A stretch of 64,000 nt of DNA from Micromonospora sp. RHAY321 (lineage in GTDB: Bacteria > Actinomycetota > Actinomycetes > Mycobacteriales > Micromonosporaceae): the NCBI RefSeq assembly GCF_023896955.1, contig NZ_JAMHIW010000001.1, positions 682,001 to 746,000 of the forward strand, given 5' to 3'. A program made the position numbers and the translations under genes. The notes below the pieces were generated by a model that saw nothing but the letters and a program-made list of their open reading frames with translations, did no database searches and had not been told where the DNA came from. This document shows positions 61,298 to 64,000 of this stretch, piece after piece; within the stretch, counting starts at the first letter, position 1; each line of letters opens with the position of its first letter.

Positions 61298-61519
61298 CCG
61301 CGCCTCCCTCAGGAAGGTCCCCCGCCCGGATCGGGAAACCGGTCGTGCGCGTGGTCGAGCCACGCACCGGGCCGGAAAGTGGGTCAGTGACTGGGATGCC
61401 AGCGGGCGACAACGCCTCTGCGCAGCGCAATCAGGCCGTCGCAGCCAGCGATGTTCCCGCTCCGTAGGTACTCAATCACGGGACCCCGGGTTCGCGAGGA
61501 AGTTTCGGCGTGCTCCGCC

Positions 61520-62959
61520 TCAGGAGAGCAACAACCCCTGGTGGCTGCCGCTGTCGTGGAGCACGGACAACGCCTCGTCGACCCCCAGCGGGGGCGGCGC
61601 GGGCAGGTCGTACGGCTGGGCGCGCAGCACCTCGGTGGCCCGGCGGGTGGGCACCGAGGTGACCGGGTATCCCCGCGCGGAGGTCCGGTCGAGCGCCCGA
61701 CGCCGCCGGCCGAACCCGGCGACCGCCAGCCACTGCGGCAGCCCGGCCAGGGCGGGCGAGCGCACCCCGGGCGGCTCGGGCAGCACGTCCACGGAGCTGA
61801 ACGCCTCGCTGCCGGCCAGCCACCACTCGGCCTCGTCGACGCTGCGCCGGGTGGCGTTCTCACACCAGTACGGCACCAGCCCCGCCCGCACCACCTGCCA
61901 CGGATCGAGCAACCGGCCGCACTCCACCACCAACCGGTCACCGGTCTTGCCGGCGCCGCGCAGCCACCGCCGGTACAGGTCGGCCACCGCGGCGCTCAGC
62001 GCGCCGGGCCTCGGCGCCAGCACCCGGTGCAGCGGATGCTGCCGGCGGGCAGCCCAGTCCCGCGCGGCCAGCTCGAAGCCCGAGTCCATGCCGTGCTCGG
62101 CGTAGCCCGACGGGGCGGACACCTCCGGCGGCTCCCACCGGGTGGCGTCCCCGCCGGCGGAGCGCAGCACCTGCCGCAGAGCGTGGCTGTCCGGGTGGAA
62201 GTCCACCGGGTCCAGGCCGCTGGCCGGGCAGCCGACCTGGAAGCTGAACCCGGGGCCGTGCTCCAGCACCGGCCAGGTCCGCGCGTCGCGCACCAGCAGC
62301 ACCGGGGCTCCCGGGGCCAGCCGGTCGGCCAGGAACTGCGCGTACGCCGCCGGTAGCCCCCGCCAACGGGCGGCCAGCGACACGGTCGCCCCGGTCAGCG
62401 GGCCACGGCTGGCCGGGCAGTGCACCTGGCGCAGGTGCAGGTCGGCGTTGCCGGCGAGCAGCCGGGCGGCGAGGGCGCTGCCGTGCTCCAGGGCGGCCGC
62501 GGGTCGGTCCACCGCGCCGTCGGTCCAGTGCACGGACATCTCGAAGCCGGCGGGCAGCCACGGCACGCCGAGGGCAACCGCGAGGTGTGCGGCCGCGCCG
62601 TGCGGCGAGCCGAGCAGCACCCCGGGGTAGCGGCGACGCGGGTACTGGTCGACGAACCAGCGGGCCACCCGCGCGGAATCCACCTCGTCGACCTGGGTGA
62701 CGGTGAGCGCGACCCGACCGGCGGCCCTGCTGACGGCGGCGCGGCGGACCGGCTCCGGGGCGCCGGGGAACCGCGACACCGGCCCGGCCTGCCCCAGATC
62801 GGCGCAGTCCGCGCCGCGCAGTGCCCGGGCCGTGGCGGCGACCAGCACCCGGGCGGCGCTGCCCACGGCCACGACCCGGTCACCGGCCAGACCGGCGCCA
62901 TCTGCCGTGAGCCCCTTGTGCACCTTGTGCACCGGCCCCACCTTGCCTCGTTCGCTCAC
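61520..62959 (-). CDS. Conserved hypothetical protein, about 479 aa
   Basis: No family is recognised. The mid-region contains a conserved-looking block GVLLGSPHGAAAHLAVALGV near residue 110 and WLPAGFEMSVHW after it, resembling a hydrolase or nucleotide-binding loop. Cys pairs at FQVGCPASG and VPYWCENATRR are present. The C-terminal half has a Trp-rich stretch (DEAEWWLAGSEAFSSVDVLP). The start is uncertain: GTG 62959 fits the frame start, while GTG 62941 follows a GAGG. The longer frame to 63388 overlaps the CDGSH gene and is discarded. Confidence 0.6.
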   Translation of the reverse strand: MSERGKVGPVHKVHKGLTADGAGLAGDRVVAVGSAARVLVAATARALRGADCADLGQAGPVSRFPGAPEPVRRAAVSRAAGRVALTVTQVDEVDSARVARWFVDQYPRRRYPGVLLGSPHGAAAHLAVALGVPWLPAGFEMSVHWTDGAVDRPAAALEHGSALAARLLAGNADLHLRQVHCPASRGPLTGATVSLAARWRGLPAAYAQFLADRLAPGAPVLLVRDARTWPVLEHGPGFSFQVGCPASGLDPVDFHPDSHALRQVLRSAGGDATRWEPPEVSAPSGYAEHGMDSGFELAARDWAARRQHPLHRVLAPRPGALSAAVADLYRRWLRGAGKTGDRLVVECGRLLDPWQVVRAGLVPYWCENATRRSVDEAEWWLAGSEAFSSVDVLPEPPGVRSPALAGLPQWLAVAGFGRRRRALDRTSARGYPVTSVPTRRATEVLRAQPYDLPAPPPLGVDEALSVLHDSGSHQGLLLS

Positions 62960-63176
62960 CACGCGGCCCGGCTTCCCGTCCGGATGGGGTTCAAACGGGG
63001 CATCACCCACTTGGCGGCACGATTCGCAGGTCTGCGGGGTGCGCCGGTCATCACCGGCGTTGGGCGACGATCGGCCGCGCACGGCGGGAGCGGGTCGCCG
63101 GGGGCGATCGGCCCCGCCGGACCCTGCGACGGCGGGCCGGGGTTTCGTCGGAACCAGGGCGGGCACTTCCGGGCCC

Positions 63177-63404
63177 ATGCACACCGAGGACAGCGCCGAG
63201 CCCGCCGCCACGATCACGCCGTACCAGGACGGGCCGCTGCTGGTCCGCGGCGACTTCGCCCTGGTCACGCCCGACGGCGAGCGGATCGACGCCCGCCGGG
63301 GCACGGTGGCGCTGTGCCGGTGCGGCATGTCGGCGCTCAAGCCGTTCTGCGACGGCACCCACAAGGTGGCGAACTTCCGGGCGGGCACCGCCCGGGAGGG
63401 CTGA
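63177..63404 (+). CDS. CDGSH iron-sulfur domain protein
   Basis: A 75-residue single-domain protein. The CDGSH signature is complete: Cys47, Cys49, Cys58 and His62 in CRCGMSALKPFCDGTH, ligands of a 2Fe-2S cluster with the characteristic three Cys and one His. Such proteins act in redox sensing, electron transfer or cluster donation. ATG 63177 has no strong ribosome binding site. It lies 5 nt from the convergent stop of the haem-oxygenase-like di-iron gene; together they are a recurrent actinobacterial pair, stated from memory. Confidence 0.92.
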   Translation: MHTEDSAEPAATITPYQDGPLLVRGDFALVTPDGERIDARRGTVALCRCGMSALKPFCDGTHKVANFRAGTAREG

Positions 63405-63409
63405 CCCCG

Positions 63410-64000
63410 CTACGCCACTCCGGCCAGCGGTCCCGCGGCGGTGGACGGCAACGCCGTGGCGGGCACCGAGATGGTCCGCGGGGCGGGCGCCCGCAGGGAG
63501 CTGCGGCCGGCGGCCCAGCTGTCCAGCAGGTGCGCGGCGAACATCCGGTCCACGGCGAGCGCCGCGGCGGCGCCGAAGAGCACGTCGCCGGCCAGCGTCG
63601 GCTCGACGCGGACCAGGCCGCCGCACAGGTCGTGCGCGGCGATCTGCTCGTGCACCGCGTCGGCCTCCACATGCTCGTCGTAGAAGCGGGTCGCCACCTC
63701 GTCCAGGCCGAGACGGCGCAGCCCGTTGCCGTACCGGCGGTTGGGCAGCGAGGAGGTCATCTCGTAGGCGGCCAGGTGACCCAGCAGCGCGCCGCGCAGC
63801 CGCCGGTGCAGCCCGAACAGCGACATCAGGTTGTTGGTCGCCAACGTCACGGCGGGAACGGCGTCCAGGTGGGCGCCGTAGCCGGTGTCCAGGCCCAGCC
63901 GGTCCAGCGTGCGACGGAACAGCTCGGCGTGCATGCGGTCCAGCCGGCCGTTGCCGTACTCGTCGGTCTGGATCTCCACGAGGGCGGCCTTGGCGGGCCC
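63410..64000 (-). CDS. Iron-containing redox enzyme family protein (haem-oxygenase-like di-iron; runs off right edge)
   Basis: The visible C-terminal part, about 196 residues, reads through the right edge without a start codon (GPAKAALVEIQTDEYGNG at the edge), so the gene is truncated by the window. EIQTDEYGNGRLDRMHAELF, then LATNNLMSLFGLHRRLRGALLG, LAAYEMTSSLPNRRYGN and FYDEHVEADAVHEQIAAHDL supply the Glu and His ligands of a di-iron helix bundle. Members act as oxygenases or redox enzymes. The tail after about residue 150 is Ala/Pro-rich. It is convergent with the CDGSH gene. Confidence 0.87.
   Translation of the reverse strand, partial: GPAKAALVEIQTDEYGNGRLDRMHAELFRRTLDRLGLDTGYGAHLDAVPAVTLATNNLMSLFGLHRRLRGALLGHLAAYEMTSSLPNRRYGNGLRRLGLDEVATRFYDEHVEADAVHEQIAAHDLCGGLVRVEPTLAGDVLFGAAAALAVDRMFAAHLLDSWAAGRSSLRAPAPRTISVPATALPSTAAGPLAGVA

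Overview
The window is high-GC actinobacterial chromosome. Codon use is strongly GC at third positions. It carries mycothiol biosynthesis (mshC), a DUF3090/phosphomutase pair, SecA2 and an F420-type LLM oxidoreductase. Many genes appear to start leaderless, with a TANNNT -10 box 6-7 nt before ATG or GTG. Gene content and style point to Micromonosporaceae, most likely Micromonospora; this is inference, since no rRNA or tRNA gene is present. No phage, IS element or CRISPR array was seen.

Layout. (1) 1-9.5 kb is core genome: metH (cut by the left edge), a PAC2 protein, a GntR/UTRA regulator, mshC, an SCO1664-like/DUF3090/phosphomutase block, uppP and an LLM oxidoreductase. From memory, this order resembles the M. 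tuberculosis Rv2124c-Rv2141c neighbourhood. It is interrupted at 6.1-6.9 kb by a gene-free island packed with several kinds of repeats, followed by a secreted lysozyme-like protein. (2) 9.7-16.9 kb holds an aldo/keto reductase, two conserved hypotheticals, an apparent deletion scar that truncates two divergent genes (12.36-12.39 kb), DUF5703, an M20 peptidase, a hemerythrin and a LysR regulator. (3) 17.0-26.7 kb is a sugar-uptake operon (RbsA-type ATPase, two permeases, lipoprotein binding protein, sugar isomerase/epimerase), followed by a large secreted ThuA/glucose-dehydrogenase/PKD/lectin mosaic. (4) 27-30 kb is a ClpC-like unfoldase translationally coupled to two small genes. (5) 30.8-35.4 kb is a four-gene operon: two proteins predicted to form helical hairpins, a three-module FtsK/SpoIIIE-type ATPase and a coiled-coil membrane protein. 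(6) 35.5-37.1 kb pairs a JmjC/cupin-4 oxygenase with a preceding 101-residue protein made of four 21-residue repeats. (7) 37-48 kb is a patchwork of stress and housekeeping accessories: two DUF72 proteins, DUF2267, a DksA-type zinc finger, a cysteine-dioxygenase/rhodanese pair, two receiver-less winged-helix regulators, ankyrin, DUF3500, a methyltransferase and GAF-ANTAR. (8) 48-57 kb has secA2, an ABC exporter, an alcohol dehydrogenase/Gfo-Idh operon, a glucosyl-3-phosphoglycerate synthase-like enzyme with a GT4 partner, and DUF4383. (9) 57-64 kb has a STAS-HATPase fusion, ctaD, a SigB/F-type sigma factor fused to a STAS domain, an unknown protein, a CDGSH Fe-S protein and a haem-oxygenase-like di-iron protein cut by the right edge.

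The two best candidates for an undescribed system are the helical-hairpin/FtsK-like operon (an ESX-like architecture without recognised Esx motifs) and the repeat-peptide/oxygenase pair (which looks like a multi-core modified-peptide precursor with its hydroxylase). Both are inferences from gene layout and sequence pattern.
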